Shown piece by piece: positions 28,025 to 35,136 of a DNA stretch of 64,000 nucleotides. The notes under the pieces were generated by a model, which did not search any database, had not been told where the DNA came from, and saw only the letters and a list, made by a program, of their open reading frames with translations. Numbering within the stretch: position 1 is the stretch's first letter; every line of letters begins with the position of its first letter. Source of the DNA: Bacillota bacterium. GTDB lineage: Bacteria; Bacillota; Clostridia; Acetivibrionales; DTU013. A program made the translations under genes and the position numbers. Location of the stretch: NCBI GenBank assembly GCA_023409735.1, contig JAEYRB010000048.1, forward strand, positions 1 to 64,000, read 5' to 3'.

Positions 28025-28378
28025 ATGGATGAATTGTTTAAAATATCGCTTCTGCTGGATTTTTACGGGCAGATGATAACTAAAAGACAATATGACATAC
28101 TGGACCTGCATTATAATAATGATTATTCACTGGGAGAAATTGCCCAAGAGCTCGAAATAAGCAGGCAGGGTGTTCACGACAATATAAAGCGAGGCAAGGC
28201 ATCTCTCTATGAAATGGAACAGAAGCTTGGTCTTGCAGCAAGATTTCAGCGGCAGAAGGCAAGGGCAGCTGAAATACTGAAGCTACTGCAGGAAATCGAC
28301 ACTAAATCTCTTCTAAGCAGTGATGCTGAGAATGTTGAAAAGGCAGTGCAAATGGTAAAGAGCATTATGGAGGATTAA
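28025..28378 (+). CDS. ylxM: SRP-associated DNA-binding-like protein YlxM
   Basis: A 117-residue UPF0122 protein with a sigma-4-like helix-turn-helix: QYDILDLHYNNDYSLGEIAQ and then LEISRQGVHDNIKRG (about 30-66). YlxM is encoded next to ffh throughout Firmicutes and has been linked to SRP function in streptococci. The ATG at 28025 has only a weak upstream ribosome site, but it gives the family N-terminus. It ends three bases before the ffh start. Confidence 0.9.
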   Translation: MDELFKISLLLDFYGQMITKRQYDILDLHYNNDYSLGEIAQELEISRQGVHDNIKRGKASLYEMEQKLGLAARFQRQKARAAEILKLLQEIDTKSLLSSDAENVEKAVQMVKSIMED

Positions 28379-28381
28379 TAT

Positions 28382-29725
28382 ATGGCTCTATTCGAAGGGT
28401 TATCGGAAAAGCTGCAAAATACAATGAACAAATTCCGCGGGAAAGGCAGAGTTACCGAAAAAGATGTCAAGGAAATGATGCGTGAGATAAAGCTGGCGCT
28501 CCTTGAGGCAGACGTAAATTTCAAGGTCGTCAAGGATTTCATTGCAAAGGTTTCCGAGCGTGCTGTAGGACAGGATGTACTTGAAAGCCTGACACCAGGA
28601 CAGCAGGTCATTAAAATAGTAAATGAAGAGCTTATAGACCTGATGGGTAAGGTAGCTTCAAAGCTGACCTTTGCCAATAACCAGCCTACAGTATATATGA
28701 TGGTAGGACTTCAGGGCTCAGGTAAAACAACGACCTCCGGAAAGCTTGCAAGCCTTCTTAGAAAGCAGGGGAAGAATCCGCTACTTGTTGCATGTGACGT
28801 ATACAGGCCCGCCGCTGTTAAGCAGCTGCAGGTTGTAGGAAATCAGCTTGGGATACCGGTTTTTGCGATCGAAGGAAATACTGATCCTGTATATATTGCC
28901 AAGGAAGCATTAAAGCAAGCAAACTCAAAGCTGTATGACATAGTGATCATTGATACGGCAGGAAGACTTCACATCAATGAAGAGCTTATGGAAGAGCTTG
29001 AAAATATAAAGAAGGCAGTTCGTCCACAGGAAATTTTGCTTGTTATAGATTCAATGACAGGTCAGGATGCTGTAAATGTTGCTGAAAGCTTTAATCAAAA
29101 GCTGGGCGTTGATGGGCTTATACTGACAAAGCTTGATGGAGATACAAGAGGCGGTGCTGCGCTTTCAGTCAAGGCAGTTACCGGAAAGCCGATAAAGTTT
29201 GCCTGCATAGGCGAAAAGCTTAGCGATATTGAGCCATTCCACCCGGAGCGTATGGCTTCAAGGATACTCGGAATGGGAGATGTCTTAAGTCTTATAGAAA
29301 AGGCTCAGGATGCCTTTGATGAGAAAAAAGCAATAGAGCTTCAAAAGAAGATCAGATCACAACAATTTACACTTGACGATTTTCTCGACCAAATGCAGCA
29401 GGTTAAGAAGATGGGGCCTCTGAACCAGGTTCTTGGGATGATCCCGGGAATGAATAACAAGGCTCTCCAAGACGTCGAGGTTGACGAAAAGAGCATGGCT
29501 CACGTTGAAGCAATAATTAAATCTATGACAGCTAAGGAAAGAAATGATCCTTCAATATTAAATGGAAGCAGGAGAAAACGAATTGCAGCCGGCAGCGGCA
29601 CTTCTGTTCAGGAAGTAAACAGGCTGCTGAAGCAGTTCGAGGATATGAAAAAGCTCATGAAAATGATGTCTGGTGCAGGTAAGAAGGGGGGCAAGGGGCT
29701 TGGAAGGTTCAAGCTGCCATTTTAA
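28382..29725 (+). CDS. ffh: Signal recognition particle protein Ffh
   Basis: A 447-residue SRP54 GTPase that binds 4.5S/6S-type RNA and signal sequences and delivers ribosomes to FtsY. N domain (about 1-95), G domain with GLQGSGKTTTSG (about 108-119), DTAGRLH (about 190-196) and TKLDGDTRGG (about 246-255), then a Met-rich M domain (about 300-435). The M domain carries the RNA-binding signature with SRRKRIAAGSGTS. GGAGG (28370-28374) overlaps the end of ylxM. Dispersed repeat copy B begins right at its stop codon. Confidence 0.97.
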   Translation: MALFEGLSEKLQNTMNKFRGKGRVTEKDVKEMMREIKLALLEADVNFKVVKDFIAKVSERAVGQDVLESLTPGQQVIKIVNEELIDLMGKVASKLTFANNQPTVYMMVGLQGSGKTTTSGKLASLLRKQGKNPLLVACDVYRPAAVKQLQVVGNQLGIPVFAIEGNTDPVYIAKEALKQANSKLYDIVIIDTAGRLHINEELMEELENIKKAVRPQEILLVIDSMTGQDAVNVAESFNQKLGVDGLILTKLDGDTRGGAALSVKAVTGKPIKFACIGEKLSDIEPFHPERMASRILGMGDVLSLIEKAQDAFDEKKAIELQKKIRSQQFTLDDFLDQMQQVKKMGPLNQVLGMIPGMNNKALQDVEVDEKSMAHVEAIIKSMTAKERNDPSILNGSRRKRIAAGSGTSVQEVNRLLKQFEDMKKLMKMMSGAGKKGGKGLGRFKLPF

Positions 29726-29781
29726 CCGAAGGTCTACAGCAAAACAGCAAAAAGGCGAGGAGGGCCTAGTGCCCCCAAGAT
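29725..29781. repeat. Dispersed repeat, copy B
   Basis: Begins at the ffh stop with CCGAAGGTCTACAGCAAAA, then GGCGAG and a GGGC-CTAGT-GCCC hairpin, then CCAAGATTTTT. Only the second half of the element seen at copies A and C is present. Hairpin plus T-run could let it act as the ffh terminator. Confidence 0.55.
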
Positions 29782-29858
29782 TTTTGTTAACTTGTAAAAT
29801 ATATATAGATTTACCGCAAGTATTTATGGCAATTGTGATGTAACCTTAAAATAATTTA

Positions 29859-29921
29859 GCTGCATGATATATTGTGCAGCAGAACTTTAAAAATGGCACA
29901 TCTCAAATGTCCCATTTGAGA
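29859..29921 (+). promoter_or_regulatory. Two-hairpin leader of rpsP (possible S16 control element)
   Basis: Hairpin 1: GCTGCA (29859-29864) with TGCAGC (29875-29880). Hairpin 2: TCTCAAATG (29901-29909) with CATTTGAGA (29913-29921), a perfect 9-bp stem with a 3-base loop. The last base of hairpin 2 is the first base of the AGGAGG ribosome site (29921-29926), so folding would crowd the rpsP start at 29934. Autogenous control by S16 is an inference. Confidence 0.5.
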
Positions 29922-29933
29922 GGAGGTGACAAA

Positions 29934-30179
29934 ATGGCAGTTAAAATCAGACTTAGAAGAATGGGAGCTAAAAAGAGCCCGTTCTACAGAGTAGTAGTTG
30001 CTGATTCAAGATATCCTCGTGACGGAAGGTTTATAGAGGAGATTGGAACATACAACCCATTGGCAGATCCGGCAGTGATCAATATCGATAATGAGAAAGC
30101 AGCTAGCTGGATCAAGAATGGCGCACAGCCAACTGATACAGTAAAGGCTCTCTTAAAGAAGACTGGAGCAATTCAATAA
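29934..30179 (+). CDS. rpsP: 30S ribosomal protein S16
   Basis: An 81-residue S16 protein, an early-binding small-subunit protein. It carries the family opening MAVKIRLRRMGAKKSPFYR and the VVADSRYPRDGRFIE and IGTYNP segments. The ATG at 29934 is selected by AGGAGGTGA (29921-29929); an upstream in-frame ATG at 29874 has no support. The order ffh-rpsP-khpA-rimM-trmD is the standard Firmicute one. Confidence 0.97.
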   Translation: MAVKIRLRRMGAKKSPFYRVVVADSRYPRDGRFIEEIGTYNPLADPAVINIDNEKAASWIKNGAQPTDTVKALLKKTGAIQ

Positions 30180-30249
30180 GGCATTTTATTATTATAAAAT
30201 GCATGACATTTTATATTCGAAATGTCTAGAAACACGGGAGGTAACGGTT

Positions 30250-30480
30250 ATGAAAGAACTTCTCGAAACAATTGCCAGAGCTCTCGTTGAATTTCCTGAT
30301 GAAGTAAGTGTCAACGAAATTGAAGGCGATAATGAAATAATCCTTGAGCTGAAGGTAGCTAAGGAAGATATGGGAAAAGTTATAGGAAAACAGGGAAGGA
30401 TAGCTAAGGCTATAAGAACTGTTGTAAAAGCAGCAGCCATAAAGGAAAATGTCAAGGTTGTTGTAGAGATAGTACAGTAA
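30250..30480 (+). CDS. khpA: KH-domain RNA-binding protein KhpA
   Basis: A 76-residue single KH-domain protein (YlqC/KhpA) with the GxxG loop in VIGKQGRIAKAIR (about 48-60). In Gram-positives KhpA pairs with KhpB/EloR and binds RNA, affecting cell elongation. The ATG at 30250 follows GGGAGG (30236-30241); an earlier in-frame ATG at 30199 is not supported. It lies between rpsP and rimM as usual. Confidence 0.93.
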   Translation: MKELLETIARALVEFPDEVSVNEIEGDNEIILELKVAKEDMGKVIGKQGRIAKAIRTVVKAAAIKENVKVVVEIVQ

Positions 30481-30501
30481 AAGGTGTTATAAACACCTTT
30501 T
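30479..30501 (+). terminator. Hairpin overlapping the khpA stop
   Basis: AAAAGGTGTT (30479-30488) and AACACCTTTT (30492-30501) form a perfect 10-bp stem with loop ATA, followed by TATTTG. It may be a partial terminator or an mRNA-stabilising stem inside the operon. Confidence 0.6.
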
Positions 30502-30557
30502 ATTTGTAACTATTATTAAGTGTAAAGTCATTGTAATTATATATATTGTAATTACCT

Positions 30558-30593
30558 GATATACCGGATATACCGGATATACCGGATATACAG
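30558..30593. repeat. Tandem 9-bp repeat GATATACCG, four units
   Basis: Three exact GATATACCG units (30558, 30567, 30576) and one variant GATATACAG (30585-30593), then a partial GATACAG. It sits in the khpA-rimM spacer. Confidence 0.8.
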
Positions 30594-30661
30594 GATACAG
30601 GCGATATATTGCCTGCAATATTAAGCTTAATGCATTGCAAACAAAGTACGAGGTGCTTTAA

Positions 30662-31180
30662 ATGATTGAATATCTGCAGATAGGCAAAATTGTTAATGTA
30701 CATGGAGTAAGGGGAGAAGTAAAGCTTATACCTCTCACAGATGATCCTTCAAGATTCGATGAGCTTGAATGGGTATACGTAGAAAAGTGCGGAAGCGTTG
30801 AAAAACACTCTGTTAATTCTGTGAAATATTTAAAGGGATCAGTAATTATGAAACTGGGAGGCATCGATACGGTCGAGGCGGCAGAAGCACTAAGAGACTG
30901 CTTTATAGTAGTTGACAGAGCGCATGCTGTCAAGCTTCCGGAAAATACCTACTTTATATGTGATATTATAGGCTGTACAGTTTATGATGAAAATAATAAT
31001 GCGCTGGGAGAGCTTACAGATGTGCTAAAAACCGGCAGCAATGATGTATATGTGATAAAAAACAGTTCAAAAGCGGATGTACTTTTACCTGCACTTAAAA
31101 GTGTCGTAAAATCAGTTGCGCCTGAAGAAAAAAGAATTAACGTTGTAGTACCGAAAGGATTGTTGGAGGATGAGGTTTGA
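30662..31180 (+). CDS. rimM: Ribosome maturation factor RimM
   Basis: A 172-residue RimM, which binds S19 and helps mature the 30S head. The N-terminal barrel shows IGKIVNVHGVRGEVKL (about 7-22) and the PRC-type C-terminal half has DIIGCTVYDENNNALG and VLLPALKSVVKSV. GAGGTG (30649-30654) precedes the ATG. Its 3' end overlaps trmD by 11 bases. Confidence 0.95.
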   Translation: MIEYLQIGKIVNVHGVRGEVKLIPLTDDPSRFDELEWVYVEKCGSVEKHSVNSVKYLKGSVIMKLGGIDTVEAAEALRDCFIVVDRAHAVKLPENTYFICDIIGCTVYDENNNALGELTDVLKTGSNDVYVIKNSSKADVLLPALKSVVKSVAPEEKRINVVVPKGLLEDEV

Positions 31181-31907
31181 TGTACTTACCATTTTCCCTG
31201 AAATATTTGATGTAGTGTTGGGAAGCAGCATAATAGGCAGGGCTCAGGAAAATGGAATTATATCTGTAAAATCACATAACATACGTGATTATACTAATGA
31301 CAAACACAAAAAGACGGATGATTATCCGTATGGCGGCGGAAATGGCCTTGTTATGCTGGCACAGCCAATATTTGACGCATATGCTGCAATAACTGAGGGT
31401 CTTGAGCAAAAGCCATATTTCATATATATGAGCCCTCAGGGAAAGCCTCTTGATCAAAAGCTTGTTGAGGACCTTGCAACACATGAGCATATCATGCTTT
31501 TATGCGGTCATTACGAAGGCGTTGATGAGAGAGTACTTGAAGGGCTGATAGATGCTGAAGTTTCAATCGGTGATTATGTATTAACAGGAGGAGAGCTGCC
31601 TGCAATGGTGCTTATTGACGCCATAAGCAGAAGTATTCCCGGTGTGTTGTCAAGTGAGGAATCATATTCTGATGAATCACATAAAGGTGGAGTCCTTGAA
31701 TATCCTCAGTACACCAGACCATATGATTTTAAAGGAATGAAAGTTCCTGACATACTGTTGTCAGGACATCATGCAAATATTAATAAATGGAGAAGACTTC
31801 AAGCGCTCAAAAGAACAAGGGAAAAAAGACCTGATTTATTTGCGAAGCTGGAGCTTACAAAGGAAGACCTGAAGCTTCTGGAGAAGGATAAGGATTTACA
31901 GCCATAG
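31170..31907 (+). CDS. trmD: tRNA (guanine-N1)-methyltransferase TrmD
   Basis: A 245-residue SPOUT methyltransferase that makes m1G37 from SAM and prevents frameshifting. It starts with the canonical MRFDVLTIFPEIF and has the knot region CGHYEGVDERV (about 110-120) and SIGDYVLTGGE (about 132-142). The ATG 31170 overlaps the end of rimM; AAAGGA (31154-31159) is a plausible ribosome site, while GGAGG touches the ATG directly and is too close. A hairpin terminator overlaps its stop. Confidence 0.96.
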   Translation: MRFDVLTIFPEIFDVVLGSSIIGRAQENGIISVKSHNIRDYTNDKHKKTDDYPYGGGNGLVMLAQPIFDAYAAITEGLEQKPYFIYMSPQGKPLDQKLVEDLATHEHIMLLCGHYEGVDERVLEGLIDAEVSIGDYVLTGGELPAMVLIDAISRSIPGVLSSEESYSDESHKGGVLEYPQYTRPYDFKGMKVPDILLSGHHANINKWRRLQALKRTREKRPDLFAKLELTKEDLKLLEKDKDLQP

Positions 31908-31923
31908 GCTTTGGCTATTTTTG
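31900..31923 (+). terminator. Terminator at the trmD stop
   Basis: AGCCA (31900-31904) and TGGCT (31912-31916) form a short stem ending in ATTTTTG. It would separate the ffh-trmD operon from the following genes. Confidence 0.5.
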
Positions 31924-32063
31924 TACTGATAATATAAAAAAATTGTAATCTACTGGTGGAACGTGCAAAAACTAAAAAAGAGGTCGGGGAAGTACGAGTA
32001 TCATCAATTTATATAATAATCTGGCTGCACAGCGATGATTAAAAATGGCTTGCTTTGTCAACG

Positions 32064-32087
32064 ATTGAATCTTTCATTGAATCTTTC
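32064..32087. repeat. Direct repeat ATTGAATCTTTC, two copies
   Basis: Two exact adjacent 12-bp copies (32064-32075 and 32076-32087) in the spacer upstream of the hydrolase gene. Confidence 0.75.
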
Positions 32088-32100
32088 AAATGCAAACTAA

Positions 32101-32158
32101 CATACATTAATATTTACTGTTGGTGACGAATGATGTATACTATGTTAATTAATGTATG
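32101..32158 (+). promoter_or_regulatory. Promoter framed by a 10-bp inverted repeat
   Basis: TTTACT (32113-32118) and TATACT (32136-32141) are spaced by 17 bases. The pair is enclosed by CATACATTAA (32101-32110) and its exact complement TTAATGTATG (32149-32158), suggesting two operator half-sites around the promoter of the isochorismatase-type gene. Confidence 0.5.
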
Positions 32159-32178
32159 GCAAGGAGAGGTAACTTATT

Positions 32179-32697
32179 ATGAAAGAAGCCCTAATTATTA
32201 TAGACGTGCAAAACGATTATTTTCCAGGTGGAAGCTGTGAACTGCATAACTCATATGAGACAGAGAAAGTAATAATGAAGCTCATAGAGGAAAGCCGCAG
32301 TAACAATCGTCCTGTTATATATATTAAACATATTAACTCACCAAAGAAATCTTTCTTTTTAGAGGGAACATGGGGATGTGAAATATCAGAAAGAATTAAA
32401 CCAGCTCCTGGTGATAAAATAATAACAAAGTATTATCCAAATGCTTTTTTTGAAACGGAATTACACGAATACCTTAGTGTGTTGAGAGTAGAAAAACTAA
32501 TAATATGCGGTATGATGACGCATATGTGCGTGGATACTACTGTTCGTGCAGCAAAGGACTACGGTTATACAGTTGATGTTGTAGAGAGAGCATGTACAAC
32601 AAAGGACTTAACATTTCAGGGGAAAGTGATTCCTGCTGAAACTGTACAAAAGACTTTTATGGGTTCGTTGGAGGGAATATTCGCCAACATCATTTAA
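32179..32697 (+). CDS. Isochorismatase-family cysteine hydrolase
   Basis: A 172-residue hydrolase of the isochorismatase/nicotinamidase superfamily. The expected triad is present: Asp9 (LIIIDVQNDY), Lys84 (ITKYYPNAF) and Cys117 (MTHMCVDTT), with a cis-peptide-type GMMTHM before the nucleophile. It probably hydrolyses an amide or related bond; substrate unknown. AAGGAGAGGT (32161-32170) sets the ATG. It has its own promoter and sits between trmD and rplS, which are usually neighbours in Firmicutes, so it looks inserted. Confidence 0.88.
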   Translation: MKEALIIIDVQNDYFPGGSCELHNSYETEKVIMKLIEESRSNNRPVIYIKHINSPKKSFFLEGTWGCEISERIKPAPGDKIITKYYPNAFFETELHEYLSVLRVEKLIICGMMTHMCVDTTVRAAKDYGYTVDVVERACTTKDLTFQGKVIPAETVQKTFMGSLEGIFANII

Positions 32698-32733
32698 GTC
32701 TAGTATATAACTTAGAAAAATCTAATATTATCG

Positions 32734-32841
32734 TTTACAAATTGCAATATCATGTGATATAATACTCGTCGTGTGTAGTACGGACGGTCCGCTGATGCTT
32801 TTATGCTTCATGAACGTCTAGGCAAGGGAGGAGGAATAAAG
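32734..32841 (+). promoter_or_regulatory. rplS promoter and structured leader (L19-leader candidate)
   Basis: TTTACA (32734-32739) and TATAAT (32758-32763) spaced by 18 bases form a good promoter. The leader that follows contains GGAC-G-GTCC near 32783-32791, a TGATGC/GCTTCA hairpin (about 32793-32810) and GGGAGGAGG as ribosome site. Firmicute rplS genes are known to carry an autoregulatory L19 leader; identity here is inferred from position, not from an alignment. Confidence 0.5.
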
Positions 32842-33198
32842 ATGGACATAATTAAAGCACTTGAACAGGAACAGTTAAGAACTGATTTACCGGCTCTTAG
32901 CATAGGTGACTATGTAAAGGTACACCTTAAGATCAAAGAAGGTACAAGAGAAAGACTTCAGGTTTTCGAGGGTACTGTTATAGCTAAGAAGGGTGGCGGA
33001 CTCAAGGAGACATTTACAGTAAGAAGAGTCTCTTATGGAGTAGGTGTTGAAAGGATTCTTCCTGTTCATTCTCCAAAGATCGACCATATTGAAATCGTAA
33101 GAAACGGTATGGTAAGAAGAGCTAAGCTGTACTTCCTGCGTGGAAGAGTTGGTAAGGCTTCTAAGATCAAAGAAAGACTTGAAGTTAAAGACAAATAA
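32842..33198 (+). CDS. rplS: 50S ribosomal protein L19
   Basis: A 118-residue L19, located at the 30S-50S interface. Recognisable segments are GDYVKVHLKIKEGTRERLQ, FEGTVIAKKGGG, ETFTVRRVSYGVGVER and KLYFLRGRVGKASKIKE. The ATG at 32842 follows GGGAGGAGG; an in-frame ATG at 32803 inside the leader is not used. A strong terminator follows. Confidence 0.97.
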   Translation: MDIIKALEQEQLRTDLPALSIGDYVKVHLKIKEGTRERLQVFEGTVIAKKGGGLKETFTVRRVSYGVGVERILPVHSPKIDHIEIVRNGMVRRAKLYFLRGRVGKASKIKERLEVKDK

Positions 33199-33210
33199 TA
33201 ATGAACCAAT

Positions 33211-33242
33211 AATAAAAGGGACATATAAGTGTCTCTTTTATT
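33211..33242 (+). terminator. rplS terminator
   Basis: AATAAAAGGGACA (33211-33223) pairs with TGTCTCTTTTATT (33230-33242) with one G-T wobble and loop TATAAG, followed by further T residues. Confidence 0.85.
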
Positions 33243-33484
33243 TTGGTCATTTTTAAACAAATTTACTGATGTTTATACAACATCAGAGAGTTAATATATT
33301 TTTTGTAGTATTCTAAGCCGAAAGATATGTTAAAATAGAAGAGTAGTTAGTAATGATATTATTTCAAAGAAAAGTATCAAATGACAATTGTGTCATAAGG
33401 AAATGGTATTATTACAAACGCAAGTATCCAATAATACTTGGGGCAGAATAGCCTCACTAAAAAATGAAAAGGAAATAAATAAAA
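33243..33484. other. Spacer before rbgA with three small hairpins
   Basis: Perfect stems occur at 33266-33286 (CTGATGTT/AACATCAG), 33381-33396 (ATGACA/TGTCAT) and 33421-33440 (CAAGTAT/ATACTTG). They may form a structured rbgA leader. No promoter with good spacing was found and no gene is visible. Confidence 0.4.
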
Positions 33485-34342
33485 ATGAATATACAGTGGT
33501 TTCCGGGACATATGGCCAAAACAAGGCGTATGCTATCTGAAAATCTTAAGCTTGTAGATGTTGTTGTGGAAATCCTTGATGCAAGAATACCGGCTTCCAG
33601 CAAAAATCCGGAGATAGACACAATAATTTATAACAAGCCGCGTGTTGTTGTACTTAACAAGGCTGATATGGCTGACCCTCAGGTATCAAAGGAATGGTCG
33701 AGATGGTATAAAAGCAAAGGCTCTTTGGTTGTATTTGCAGATTCAATAAAGGGAACCGGGCTTAATCAGTTAAAGGACAGCCTAAAAGAATTAATGAAGG
33801 AAAGGTTTGAGAGAGATAAACAAAAGGGTAGAATATTCAGGCCAATTCGCACAATGATAGTTGGGATCCCCAATGTAGGCAAATCGACCTTTATAAATAA
33901 AATATCAGGAAAAGCTGTTGCTGTAACAGGCGATAAGCCCGGAGTCACAAGAGCTAAACAGTGGGTTCGTCTGAATCCCGAAATAGAAATGCTTGATACT
34001 CCCGGAATGCTTTGGCCTAAATTTGATGACGAAAAGACAGCTCTTAATCTTGCATTTACTGGTGCTATTAAGGACGATATCATGGATGTGACTGAGGTCG
34101 CAGCAGCTCTTTGTGAAAAGCTGGCAGAGATTTATCCGGCACAGCTTGCTCAGAGATTCAAGCTTGAAGGTATAGAGGGCTTAAAAGGATATGAACTACT
34201 TGAGGCAGCAGGAAGAAAAAGAGGCTGTATTATTGCCGGTGGTGAAATTGACATCAGAAGAATTTCAATAATAATGCTTGATGAGTTTAGGGGCGGTAAA
34301 ATTGGAAAACTGTCACTTGAAAGGCCTCAGCAGGATATGTAA
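33485..34342 (+). CDS. rbgA: Ribosome biogenesis GTPase RbgA (YlqF)
   Basis: A 285-residue circularly permuted GTPase required for late 50S assembly. It starts with the family signature MNIQWFPGHMAKTRR. The permuted order is G4 NKAD (about 58-61), G1 GIPNVGKSTF (about 128-137) and G3 DTPGMLWP (about 173-180). The C-terminal RNA-binding part ends near RRISIIMLDEFRGGKIG. Ribosome site is AAAGGAAAT about 10-14 bases upstream. rnhB follows 13 bases later. Confidence 0.95.
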   Translation: MNIQWFPGHMAKTRRMLSENLKLVDVVVEILDARIPASSKNPEIDTIIYNKPRVVVLNKADMADPQVSKEWSRWYKSKGSLVVFADSIKGTGLNQLKDSLKELMKERFERDKQKGRIFRPIRTMIVGIPNVGKSTFINKISGKAVAVTGDKPGVTRAKQWVRLNPEIEMLDTPGMLWPKFDDEKTALNLAFTGAIKDDIMDVTEVAAALCEKLAEIYPAQLAQRFKLEGIEGLKGYELLEAAGRKRGCIIAGGEIDIRRISIIMLDEFRGGKIGKLSLERPQQDM

Positions 34343-34355
34343 AAGGGGTTTTAAA

Positions 34356-35129
34356 ATGTTTAAAAATTTTAGTCTAAAAGAAATTGAAGCCAGAGTCAGC
34401 GATATTCCGGCTATTGATGCTCTTGAGTACCTTACAAGCTTAGATATTCAAGAAAGTGCAGGCTTGAGCAGGCTTATTCAGAAATATGCAAAAAAAATGG
34501 CTGCTTATGATAAAGAAAATGCCAGATTAGAAAAAATGAGCATATATGAAAAGAAAGCACGCTCTGAAGGTTATAAAATAATAGCAGGTGTTGATGAAGC
34601 CGGACGAGGGCCTCTTGCAGGACCTGTAGCAGCGGCCTGTGTAATACTTCCCGAGAATTGTTTTATAGAAGGGGTAAATGATTCTAAAAAGCTTCGGGCA
34701 CCGCAAAGAGAGAAGCTATATGACATAATTCTTGATAATGCCATTTCTGTAGGAATTGGCATTGTTGACGAAAAGATAATTGACCAGATTAATATATTAA
34801 ACGCTACTAAGCTTGCTATGAAGCAGGCAGTATCACAGCTTTCTATTAAGCCTGATCTGCTTATGATCGACGCAGTAAGCATTGAAGACATGGATATTGA
34901 GCAGCGCTCAATTATTAAGGGTGACGCACTTAGTATTTCGATAGCAGCCGCTTCAATCATAGCTAAGGTAGCAAGAGATCGTATTATGAATGATTATGAT
35001 GCAGCTTATCCCGGATATGGATTCACCAAGCATAAAGGCTATGGTACTGAGGAGCACATAAACGCTATAAAAAAATTCGGTATTTGTCCGATACATAGAG
35101 TAAGCTTTATAAAAAATATAACAGGGTGA
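34356..35129 (+). CDS. rnhB: Ribonuclease HII
   Basis: A 257-residue RNase HII that removes ribonucleotides and RNA-DNA hybrids. Catalytic acidic residues are in GVDEAGRGPLAGP (about 76-88), the DSKKLRAPQRE region and LLMIDAV; HKGYGT is the C-terminal family mark. A 65-70 residue helical N-terminal extension is typical of Firmicute enzymes. The ATG 34356 follows AAAAGGGG (34341-34348), preferred over an upstream ATG inside rbgA. Confidence 0.95.
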   Translation: MFKNFSLKEIEARVSDIPAIDALEYLTSLDIQESAGLSRLIQKYAKKMAAYDKENARLEKMSIYEKKARSEGYKIIAGVDEAGRGPLAGPVAAACVILPENCFIEGVNDSKKLRAPQREKLYDIILDNAISVGIGIVDEKIIDQINILNATKLAMKQAVSQLSIKPDLLMIDAVSIEDMDIEQRSIIKGDALSISIAAASIIAKVARDRIMNDYDAAYPGYGFTKHKGYGTEEHINAIKKFGICPIHRVSFIKNITG

Positions 35130-35136
35130 TTTTTCT

